9,791 bases of DNA. It comes from an uncultured Clostridium sp. (GTDB lineage: Bacteria > Bacillota > Clostridia > Lachnospirales > Lachnospiraceae). A program made the translations under genes and the position numbers. Under the pieces are notes generated by a model. The model did not search any database, was not told the origin of the DNA, and worked only from the letters and a program-made list of their open reading frames with translations. The stretch lies in NCBI GenBank assembly GCA_937902905.1, contig CALELW010000202.1, positions 1 to 9,791 on the forward strand, read 5' to 3'. Positions 1 to 4,708 of this stretch are shown here, in pieces (the first letter of the stretch is position 1; every line of letters starts with the position of its first letter).

Positions 1-126
1 ACGAAGAGCTGCTGCAATCGGCTCTCCCTCATACCCTTCCAACGTTGTTCCGTCATATGAGAATTTCACTAATTTTCCTTTTGGAGATTCCCCTAAAATC
101 GGATGATTTTCAATTCTCTTTTCCAT
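1..126 (-). CDS. (2Fe-2S)-binding oxidoreductase subunit, N-terminal part (HcnA/SoxA-N-like), cut by window edge
   Basis: Only the first 42 codons lie in the window, and the frame runs open off the left edge. The product begins MEKRIENHPILGE and continues to a GYEGEPIAAAL stretch. From memory of the family, this start (a HPILGE-like opening, then a short beta strand and YEGEPIAAAL) is typical of small proteins of about 100 residues with a ferredoxin-like 2Fe-2S domain. They are related to HcnA and to the N-terminus of sarcosine oxidase alpha, and usually work with FAD-dependent amine or amino-acid dehydrogenases. The cysteines that would bind the cluster lie beyond the edge, so they cannot be checked. 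The ATG at 124-126 follows a GTGAGG ribosome binding site at about 8 bases. The gene is divergent from the MerR gene and sits behind a MerR-type promoter, which suggests induction by a small molecule. The assignment rests on a short fragment. Confidence 0.6.
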   Translation of the reverse strand, partial: MEKRIENHPILGESPKGKLVKFSYDGTTLEGYEGEPIAAALR

Positions 127-172
127 ACCGTAATCCTCACTTTCCAAAATTCAAATTGATTTAGAAACAACA

Positions 173-213
173 AAAGAGCCACTGGCACCAAACGCGGTCA
201 CCATTGACTCTTT
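173..213 (-). other. 5'-terminal hairpin with U-rich tail in the oxidoreductase leader
   Basis: On the minus strand, 213-196 can pair with 189-173 around a 6-nt loop (190-195). The stem has about 17 pairs, counting G-U pairs, with one mismatch and one bulge. The outermost pairs are AAAGAG with CTCTTT. A U-rich run (TTTTGTTGTTT) follows, so the structure resembles an intrinsic terminator. Because the predicted start site is near 213, the transcript would begin almost exactly at the stem. It could be a 5' stabilising hairpin or an early attenuator. The stem is seen in the sequence; its role is inferred. Confidence 0.5.
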
Positions 214-219
214 ACGGGA

Positions 220-250
220 AGTATAAACCCTAGAACCATACTAGGGTCAA
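220..250 (-). promoter_or_regulatory. MerR-type promoter with 19-bp spacer and embedded operator
   Basis: Read on the minus strand, a TTGACC -35 box (245-250) and a TATACT -10 box (220-225) are separated by 19 bp. Ordinary sigma-A promoters have about 17 bp. The spacer is almost filled by a perfect dyad with arms ACCCTAG (227-233) and CTAGGGT (241-247) and a 7-bp centre. A long spacer containing a palindrome is the known signature of promoters that MerR proteins activate by untwisting the DNA. The promoter points toward the oxidoreductase gene at 126-1, and a MerR gene is transcribed the other way. Transcription should begin near 213. Confidence 0.85.
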
Positions 251-267
251 GGGCTTTTTTTGAAAAT

Positions 268-296
268 TTGACATTTTTTTTCATCTTTGCTAAAAT
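268..296 (+). promoter_or_regulatory. Promoter of the MerR regulator gene
   Basis: A perfect TTGACA -35 box (268-273) and a TAAAAT -10 box (291-296) are separated by 17 bp. A TG one base upstream of the -10 box makes it an extended -10. Transcription should start near 303, leaving a leader of about 100 nt. The promoter lies 20 bp from the MerR operator and does not overlap it, so autoregulation by simple occlusion is not obvious. Confidence 0.75.
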
Positions 297-308
297 AAAG
301 GCACTTGC

Positions 309-339
309 AACGGCGCTGTTTCGATGAAATAGCGCCGTT
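309..339 (+). other. GC-rich leader hairpin upstream of the MerR gene
   Basis: AACGGCGCT (309-317) and AGCGCCGTT (331-339) are perfect 9-bp arms around a 13-nt loop, followed by TTTAGTTT. The stem lies within the first 40 nt of the predicted transcript. The downstream CCGCCGCCG run (354-362) contains CGCCG, which could compete for the left arm, so an attenuator with alternative pairing is possible. The T-tract is interrupted, so efficient termination is uncertain. Confidence 0.5.
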
Positions 340-406
340 TAGTTTAGGAGGAACCGCCGCCGAACGCATGTGAGGGGGCACTACCTTTATATTAGGAGGA
401 ATGATC

Positions 407-1240
407 ATGGCAAACAGCACATTTCACATCGGAGAATTATCAAATTTATTTAATATCAGTGTCGATTCAATTCGTTATTATGAAAAAAAGGGATTAATCT
501 GCCCGACACGAAATGAAAATAACGGATACCGGGAATATTCTCTAGATGATTTCCAGACTTTAGTGATGATTCGTGAACTGCTGGGGCTTGATTTTCACAA
601 AGAGCAGATTAGCGAATTCTTAAAGAATAGAAATATTTCCACCACAATGGAAATGTTAGATACGGAGCTTTCTATTATAAAGGAAAAGATGGAAGTGCTT
701 CAACAGAAAAAGGAGCAGATTGTCAGCCGGATTCAGTCTTTGCAGACCGTACAGGAGGAATCATCGGACACTTCCATTCAATTAAAGACATTCAAAAAGC
801 GCCCGATTGCCATGATTTCCACCGAAAATCTGCCGGACGCTTATGTCGACTATACAATGGTTCAATATATGAAAAAGAACCAGATTAAATTAGATACCAT
901 CGGTTTCTGCGACTGTTACACACTGGATTTAGAAAAATCAAATCCTAATTCCGATTACTACCGCACGGAAAATGTTTTCTTTTTGACCGACGGCACAAAA
1001 ACGAAGACGGATACATTTCTCCCTGCCGGCGAGTATCTGTGTCTGTACTACCACGGCTCTTTAAAGCAGACCAAACAGCTGATGCCTTCTCTCTATGCCT
1101 ATGCAAAAGAACATCACTTAACTGTCACCGGCCACCCGATGGAACTTTGCCACATCGACAGTTATGAGACGAACCGCGAAAGCGAATATGTCATTGAGTT
1201 AGAACTTCCGGTGAGTTCTCATCTTTCTGCAAAACAGTAA
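407..1240 (+). CDS. MerR-family transcriptional regulator with GyrI-like (BmrR-type) ligand-binding domain
   Basis: This is a cytoplasmic DNA-binding regulator of 277 residues. Residues about 4-70 form the MerR winged helix, recognisable from FHIGELSNLF, the RYYEKKGLI helix and GYREYSLDDF. A charged coiled coil (about 80-118) would mediate dimerisation. The C-terminal part (about 130-272) looks like a GyrI-like small-molecule-binding domain, as in BmrR and TipA; there is no cysteine pattern of the metal-sensing type. I place the start at the ATG at 407 rather than the in-frame ATG at 401, because AGGAGG (394-399) is 7 bases from 407 and only 1 base from 401. The long-spacer promoter on the other strand is its obvious target, so the protein probably activates the divergent oxidoreductase gene when it binds a lipophilic or amine ligand. 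The ligand cannot be deduced. Its last 50 bp overlap the HD-GYP gene tail-to-tail. Confidence 0.88.
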   Translation: MANSTFHIGELSNLFNISVDSIRYYEKKGLICPTRNENNGYREYSLDDFQTLVMIRELLGLDFHKEQISEFLKNRNISTTMEMLDTELSIIKEKMEVLQQKKEQIVSRIQSLQTVQEESSDTSIQLKTFKKRPIAMISTENLPDAYVDYTMVQYMKKNQIKLDTIGFCDCYTLDLEKSNPNSDYYRTENVFFLTDGTKTKTDTFLPAGEYLCLYYHGSLKQTKQLMPSLYAYAKEHHLTVTGHPMELCHIDSYETNRESEYVIELELPVSSHLSAKQ

Positions 1241-1826
1241 TCACTTTATCCCAATTATCCAGTACAAATCTGCCGATTACCGGGTCGTACATTTTTCCCA
1301 AATTCTTTTCTATTTCCTGATAGCAGATATCAAATCCAAGCGCCTTGCGGTAACGTCTTGTTGAAGTCATCGCATCAATGGAATCACAAATCGCAATAAT
1401 TCGCGCTCCCACCGAAATTTCAGCCCCTTTCAAGCCATCCGGGTATCCTTTTCCATCAAACCTCTCATGGTGATGAAGCACAATATCAATCAGCCCTGAA
1501 AGCATACTGGATTTACTCAAAATCTCGGCTCCAATCGCCGGATGTTCTTTCATAATCTCCCATTCTTCGTCCGTCAGCCGCTCCGGTTTATTTAACACGG
1601 CATCCGGGATTCCAATTTTGCCAATATCATGTAAATGCGCCGCCACATGAATATCGTTTTGGTATTCCCCAACAATCCCCATCTCGCCGCATATCATCTG
1701 CGCCAAATCACTAACCCGCTCCGAGTGTCCTGCCGTGTAAGGGTCTCTGGCATCTAATGCACTTGTTATGCACTCCACGATTTCATGGTAGGCATCAATA
1801 TTTAACCTGTCAAGTTCCTGTATCAT
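1191..1826 (-). CDS. Stand-alone HD-GYP domain protein, probable cyclic-di-GMP phosphodiesterase
   Basis: The 211-residue protein is almost entirely an HD-GYP domain, with no receiver, PAS or membrane segment. In order it has GHSERVSD (33-40), the HD pair in HLHDIGKIGIPD (64-75), a conserved HP at 95-96, HHHE (118-121) leading into DGKGYP (124-129), and DSIDAMTS (148-155). These cover the metal ligands and GYP motif of active members, so cleavage of cyclic-di-GMP (or possibly a related cyclic dinucleotide) is likely. With no sensor domain attached, control is probably by expression or a partner protein. The start codon at 1826 has only a distant purine-rich site, with GGAAAG about 16 bases upstream, and a short out-of-frame ORF fits that site better. 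The 3' end runs 50 bp into the merR gene, so the two convergent messages have complementary tails. Confidence 0.9.
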   Translation of the reverse strand: MIQELDRLNIDAYHEIVECITSALDARDPYTAGHSERVSDLAQMICGEMGIVGEYQNDIHVAAHLHDIGKIGIPDAVLNKPERLTDEEWEIMKEHPAIGAEILSKSSMLSGLIDIVLHHHERFDGKGYPDGLKGAEISVGARIIAICDSIDAMTSTRRYRKALGFDICYQEIEKNLGKMYDPVIGRFVLDNWDKVITVLQKDENSPEVLTQ

Positions 1827-1839
1827 GTAAATTACACAT
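1810..1839 (-). CDS. Possible 9-codon upstream ORF overlapping the HD-GYP start
   Basis: An ATG at 1839 opens a nine-residue frame (MCNLHDTGT) ending in TGA at 1810-1812, out of frame with the HD-GYP gene and overlapping its start. AAAGGA lies 6 bases upstream of this ATG, a much better distance than to the HD-GYP start at 1826. It could tune HD-GYP translation by coupling or interference, or it may be chance. The only evidence is ribosome-binding-site spacing. Confidence 0.2.
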   Translation of the reverse strand: MCNLHDTGT

Positions 1840-1865
1840 CTTCTTTCCTTTGTTCGCTAACTTTT

Positions 1866-1894
1866 ATTATACAACGAATAGAGGGAGAGGACAA
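1866..1894 (-). promoter_or_regulatory. Promoter of the HD-GYP gene
   Basis: On the minus strand TTGTCC (1889-1894) and a perfect TATAAT (1866-1871) are separated by 17 bp. Transcription would start near 1859, about 33 nt before the HD-GYP start codon, giving a short leader that contains the purine-rich translation signals. Confidence 0.7.
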
Positions 1895-1950
1895 GAATTG
1901 GGAATAGAGAATTTGTTTCAAGTAGGGGTAGAACAAAGTTTTTAGTTTTC

Positions 1951-2050
1951 GCAGGTACAAGACTCCCTTAGTGGTTCGTGCACCGCTATCGCTTGACAAA
2001 CCTCTGCGAGGTTTGTAGTGCCCTCACCACTAAGGGAGTCTTGTACCTGC
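1951..2050. repeat. 100-bp palindromic element with perfect 25-bp arms and a nested hairpin
   Basis: The arms at 1951-1975 and 2026-2050 are perfect reverse complements over 25 bp. Inside, GCAC (1980-1983) pairs with GTGC (2018-2021), and ACAAACCTC (1996-2004) pairs with GAGGTTTGT (2008-2016) around a TGC loop. No T-run follows either arm, so this is not a normal terminator. No ORF or obvious target-site duplication is seen. Core words on the minus strand (GGGCACT, GTTTGT, TAGCGGT, GCAC then GAA) recur in the same order at 9723-9784, which suggests a dispersed family. It is probably a non-autonomous palindromic repeat of the MITE or REP kind. Confidence 0.8.
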
Positions 2051-2125
2051 TGGAAGGCTGAAAAGTTGTGTCGCCACTTTTATCGCAAATGTTGGACAAT
2101 GGATTTTAGGGATGGCAACTTGCAT

Positions 2126-2231
2126 AATGCAACGTTATTTTGCTCCAACGCCCAAAAGAGTTGCAACATAATGAAATCATTCTTGCTCCAATGCAACTCT
2201 TTATGTCAATTTCCTAAAATAACGTTGCATT
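2126..2231. repeat. Nested inverted repeat (16-bp outer and 11-bp inner arms)
   Basis: The outer arms AATGCAACGTTATTTT (2126-2141) and 2216-2231 are perfectly complementary. The inner arms AAAGAGTTGCA (2155-2165) and TGCAACTCTTT (2192-2202) are also perfect. A near-identical direct repeat, TTGCTCCAA followed by C or T and then G, occurs at 2140-2150 and 2183-2193. The left end also carries the odd palindrome TTGCATAATGCAA (2120-2132). There is no coding capacity. It could be a miniature element, or the folded end of the transcript from the upstream minus-strand gene. Confidence 0.7.
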
Positions 2232-2278
2232 GCTTCTCCCTCCTTTCACCACACGAATCTTTCACCCCATCGCAAAAT

Positions 2279-2390
2279 AAACCCATTGCAAAAAAATGGA
2301 TACAAACGCACAGGTACCGGGCATACATTTTGCTGCCTATTCATACCTGTGCGTTTGTCACGCGAATGCGCCATTTTTTGCAATGGTTTT
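2279..2390. repeat. Compound inverted repeat abutting the stop codon of the MetE-like gene
   Basis: The outer arms at 2279-2299 and 2371-2390 are complementary except for one extra C and one extra A on the left side. Each contains CCATT and AATGG and could also fold alone. The inner arms ACAAACGCACAGGTA (2302-2316) and 2344-2358 are perfect over 15 bp. The element starts 2 bp beyond the TAA of the minus-strand methyltransferase gene. On that strand the stem is followed by GGGTTTATTTTG, so it may end that transcript, although the loop is unusually large for an intrinsic terminator. About 85 nt between this and the 100-bp element (2051-2119 and 2262-2278) hold nothing I recognise. Confidence 0.65.
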
Positions 2391-2392
2391 AT

Positions 2393-3508
2393 TTACTCCC
2401 ACACTTCTTCTGCAATCTCTTTTACAAGTTTCAATTTTGCCCACTGCTGCTCCTCGGTCAATTTGTTACCGATTTCACAGGAAGCAAATCCGCACTGTGG
2501 GCTTAAGTACAAGCGGTCAAGTGGAATATATTTCGCTGCTTCATGAATTCTTTCAATGACCTCTTTTTTATCTTCAAGCTCCGGTGTTTTCGTTGTAATC
2601 AGTCCAAGTACCACTTTTTTGTCCGGTGAAACTTTAGCAAGTGGTGCAAAACCGCCGGAACGCTCGTCGTCATACTCTAAGAACAAAGCGTCTACATTTT
2701 CTTTGGCAAATACATAATCAGCCACACTGTCATAAGGACCGCTGGTGAAATATGTTGAATGATAATTTCCGCGGCAGATATGTGAAGTAATTACCATATC
2801 CTCCGGCTTTCCTTCCAATGCCAGATTATTCACATCCAATAAATTCTGTTTCACTTCTTCTAAGTCGATGCCAAGGCTTTTGTAGCGCTGTTTTGCGGCA
2901 TCACCCACAACGGCACCCCACGTACAGTCGTCCAGCTGCAAGTTGCGGCAGCCTGCCTCATAAAACTGGCGGATGACATCCTGATATGCCACTCCGATAT
3001 CATGAATCAACTCTTCATCTGTCGCATAAAATTTTCTTGTCGATTCCAGATTCTGTGGAACAATAAACTGCTGGAACATCTGTGCCGGTGCCGGAATTGT
3101 ATATTTGGCAACCGTATTTTCATCTTCCAAAGTTTTCAAAAACTTAAAGTATTCAACAAATGGGTGCGCTTGTGCCTTGATTTTTCCAACTACATAAGTA
3201 TCTTCCAGAGAAGCGAGCTCGCCTGCAAACTGCACGCCGCCTCCGGTTAATTCATGCGCAACTCCCTCAAATCCCCACATAAAATCCAAATGCCAGTAAG
3301 TTCTTCGAAACTCACCATCGGTAATCACATGAAATCCCAAGTCCTTTTGTTTGGCAACTACTTCACGAATCGCTTCATTGATTGTCTCGTCTAATTCTTC
3401 TTTTTCAATTTTCCCATCTTCGTATAATGCCTTCGCTTTCTTTACTTTTTCCGGGCGTAAAAAACTTCCTACATAATCATATCGAAATGGTTCCTGCAAT
3501 GCTGTCAT
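2393..3508 (-). CDS. Short MetE-like (cobalamin-independent) methionine synthase family methyltransferase
   Basis: The 371-residue protein corresponds to the C-terminal catalytic barrel of MetE (COG0620, YxjG/YxjH type) without the N-terminal folate-binding half. The zinc site of the family is visible: H243 and C245 in SHICRGNYH, E278 in LFLEYDD, and C339 in LSPQCGFAS. DGEF (64-67) is also typical. The expected reaction is methyl transfer to homocysteine or a similar thiol, making methionine in the cytoplasm. The methyl donor of these short forms is not certain and may not be the polyglutamyl folate used by full MetE. I start the gene at 3508, where GGAGGA (3516-3521) is 7 bases upstream; the frame is open to an ATG at 3556, but that has no such site and lies at the predicted -10 box. 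The gene follows a LysR regulator, with a dyad resembling the streptococcal MET-box between them, so methionine-responsive control is likely. Confidence 0.85.
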   Translation of the reverse strand: MTALQEPFRYDYVGSFLRPEKVKKAKALYEDGKIEKEELDETINEAIREVVAKQKDLGFHVITDGEFRRTYWHLDFMWGFEGVAHELTGGGVQFAGELASLEDTYVVGKIKAQAHPFVEYFKFLKTLEDENTVAKYTIPAPAQMFQQFIVPQNLESTRKFYATDEELIHDIGVAYQDVIRQFYEAGCRNLQLDDCTWGAVVGDAAKQRYKSLGIDLEEVKQNLLDVNNLALEGKPEDMVITSHICRGNYHSTYFTSGPYDSVADYVFAKENVDALFLEYDDERSGGFAPLAKVSPDKKVVLGLITTKTPELEDKKEVIERIHEAAKYIPLDRLYLSPQCGFASCEIGNKLTEEQQWAKLKLVKEIAEEVWE

Positions 3509-3546
3509 ATTCAAATCCTCCGTTTCGTTTTTCTTTTGATGAGGAT

Positions 3547-3575
3547 AGTGTAGCATTGTTTACTTCTTTTGTGAA
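3547..3575 (-). promoter_or_regulatory. Promoter of the MetE-like gene
   Basis: On the minus strand TTCACA (3570-3575) and TACACT (3547-3552) are separated by 17 bp, with one mismatch to consensus in the -35 box and two in the -10 box. The predicted start is near 3540, leaving a leader of about 30 nt. That is too short for an S-box or T-box, so control by a protein at the upstream dyad is the better model. Confidence 0.6.
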
Positions 3576-3598
3576 ATACATATAATCATGCCTTTTTC

Positions 3599-3613
3599 AT
3601 AGTTTCAAACTAT
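3599..3613 (-). promoter_or_regulatory. MET-box-like LysR operator overlapping the LysR stop codon
   Basis: ATAGTTT and AAACTAT are perfect 7-bp arms around a single central base. On the minus strand this matches, as I recall it, the MtaR/CmbR (MetR) MET-box consensus TATAGTTT-N-AAACTATA described in streptococci. Its centre, 3606, is about 66 bp upstream of the predicted start site of the MetE-like gene, the usual place for a LysR recognition site. The central bases carry the TGA stop of the LysR gene. Confidence 0.7.
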
Positions 3614-4510
3614 AGACAAATAATTTTTTATTGCCTCCTGATAATATAAAGCGTAACGGCTTAACATCATATTTTTCTTTCGAATCATCCCAATCCGCAT
3701 ATTACAATCCGACACAAGGGGTTTTGCAATAATATTTTCACCATTTAACTTCTGGTCGATGACACCGGAGCACACCGTAAATCCATTTAACCCAATGACA
3801 AGGTTAAACAGCGTTGCACGGTCGCGCACCTGAATATTTTTCGGAAAATCCAGCATACTCAAAAACTCCTCAGCAAAATAAAAGGAGTTTCGCTCGCCCT
3901 GCTCATACACCAGATACGGATATGGCTGCAAATCATCCAACGTAATTTCTTTCTTATTTGCCAGCGGGTGCTCACGGCAGATAAACACGTGCGGTTCTGC
4001 CACAAACAATTCTTCAAATACAAGCCCGTTTTTCTTCATAAGTTTCGTCAGAACTTCCTCGTTGTGCGCCGATAAATATAAAATTCCAACCTCACTTTTA
4101 CCCTGCGCCACGTCATCAATAATCTCTCCGGTCTGTGTCTCGCGCAAAATAAAATTGTACTGGCTGGCGTCATACTGTTTCACCAAATCCACAAACGCAT
4201 TGACCGCAAAGGAATAATGCTGACACGACACCGAAAATTTCGGCGTACGGTTTTTGTCCTTGCCAAAATGCTCCTGCATAATATCCGCCTGTTCCAAAAG
4301 CATCCGTGAATAGGCAAGCAGTTCCTCACCCTCTCTTGTTATCACAACGCCCTTGCTAGAGCGCGAAAAAGCAGTCACGCCCATTTCCTTTTCCAAATTT
4401 TGAATTGCCGCACTAAGACTTGGCTGTGAAATAAAAAGTTTCTGAGCCGCCTCCGAAATACTCCCACACTCTGCAACTGTCACCAAATATTTTAACTGTT
4501 GTAATGTCAT
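3605..4510 (-). CDS. LysR-family transcriptional regulator, MtaR/CmbR-like (probable methionine regulator)
   Basis: The 301-residue protein has the standard LysR length and layout. The N-terminal winged helix (about 1-60) contains MTLQQLKYLVTVAE, the SEAAQKLFISQPSLS recognition region and an IQNLEKEMGV helix. A linker helix (about 60-90) leads to a two-lobed effector domain (about 90-295). The opening of the effector domain (FSVSCQHYSFAVNAFVDLVK) and SSKGV after the recognition helix recall sulfur-amino-acid regulators of the MtaR/CmbR type. I set the start at 4510, where AGGGG (4518-4522) is 7 bases upstream. The frame is open to 4660, but LysR proteins begin at this MTLQQLKY motif and the extra 50 residues resemble no domain. 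It lies just upstream of the MetE-like gene in the same direction, and a matching operator sits at the junction. The effector could be homocysteine or O-acetylserine, by analogy only. Confidence 0.85.
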   Translation of the reverse strand: MTLQQLKYLVTVAECGSISEAAQKLFISQPSLSAAIQNLEKEMGVTAFSRSSKGVVITREGEELLAYSRMLLEQADIMQEHFGKDKNRTPKFSVSCQHYSFAVNAFVDLVKQYDASQYNFILRETQTGEIIDDVAQGKSEVGILYLSAHNEEVLTKLMKKNGLVFEELFVAEPHVFICREHPLANKKEITLDDLQPYPYLVYEQGERNSFYFAEEFLSMLDFPKNIQVRDRATLFNLVIGLNGFTVCSGVIDQKLNGENIIAKPLVSDCNMRIGMIRKKNMMLSRYALYYQEAIKNYLSIV

Positions 4511-4543
4511 ACCATTTCCCCTTATCGTATATAAATCCCCTTC

Positions 4544-4572
4544 ATTATAAGATTTCCGGCAAATTCTGTCCA
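4544..4572 (-). promoter_or_regulatory. Promoter of the LysR regulator gene
   Basis: On the minus strand TGGACA (4567-4572) and a perfect TATAAT (4544-4549) are separated by 17 bp, with a start expected near 4537. It lies back-to-back with the tetR promoter, the two -35 boxes being only about 15 bp apart. I see no second MET-box-like dyad here. Confidence 0.65.
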
Positions 4573-4587
4573 TAGACAATTCTTTCA

Positions 4588-4617
4588 TTGACACAATAAT
4601 TTTCCTCATGCTATAAT
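4588..4617 (+). promoter_or_regulatory. Strong promoter of the tetR-lectin operon
   Basis: Perfect TTGACA (4588-4593) and TATAAT (4612-4617) boxes are separated by 18 bp, and TG one base before the -10 box makes it extended. The expected start is near 4624, giving a leader of about 85 nt before tetR. No other promoter is visible before the lectin gene. Confidence 0.75.
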
Positions 4618-4635
4618 TGGGTTGCAACTCAAATT
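4615..4635 (+). promoter_or_regulatory. Candidate operator over the tetR transcription start
   Basis: The perfect 8-bp palindrome GTTGCAAC (4621-4628) lies inside a longer imperfect dyad flanked by AATT on both sides. It overlaps the end of the -10 box and the predicted start site, where a bound TetR protein would block transcription. Autorepression by the adjacent TetR is the simple reading. The LysR protein is an alternative binder. Confidence 0.4.
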
Positions 4636-4708
4636 GGAATTCAATCTTGTTTCGAGACACATGAAGGGATTTTACATAAAATAAAAAGAAAGGAGGAATG
4701 CAAAGTAC

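Noticed and set aside
1757..1945. Plus-strand frame of 62 codons antisense to the HD-GYP start
   Set aside because: It overlaps the well-supported HD-GYP gene and its promoter on the opposite strand, has no ribosome binding site and shows no recognisable motif.
1951..2050. The 100-bp palindrome as an ordinary intrinsic terminator
   Set aside because: Neither arm is followed by a T-tract, the arms are 25 bp and perfect, and a related core recurs elsewhere, so a repeat element fits better.
2018..2506. Plus-strand open frames across the palindrome cluster and the end of the MetE-like gene
   Set aside because: They begin inside inverted repeats and continue antisense to a real gene, with no ribosome binding site and Cys/Phe/Leu-rich products typical of shadow frames.
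3509..3540. S-box or T-box riboswitch before the MetE-like gene
   Set aside because: The predicted leader is only about 30 nt, and no conserved riboswitch core or terminator is visible between the LysR stop and this gene.
3509..3556. Longer start for the MetE-like protein at 3556
   Set aside because: It overlaps the predicted -10 box of its own promoter. GGAGGA lies 7 bases before the ATG at 3508, and the family begins there.
4511..4660. Longer LysR start giving an extra 50 N-terminal residues
   Set aside because: LysR proteins start at the MTLQQLKY-like motif. The start at 4510 has a good AGGGG site, and the extension covers the predicted LysR promoter.
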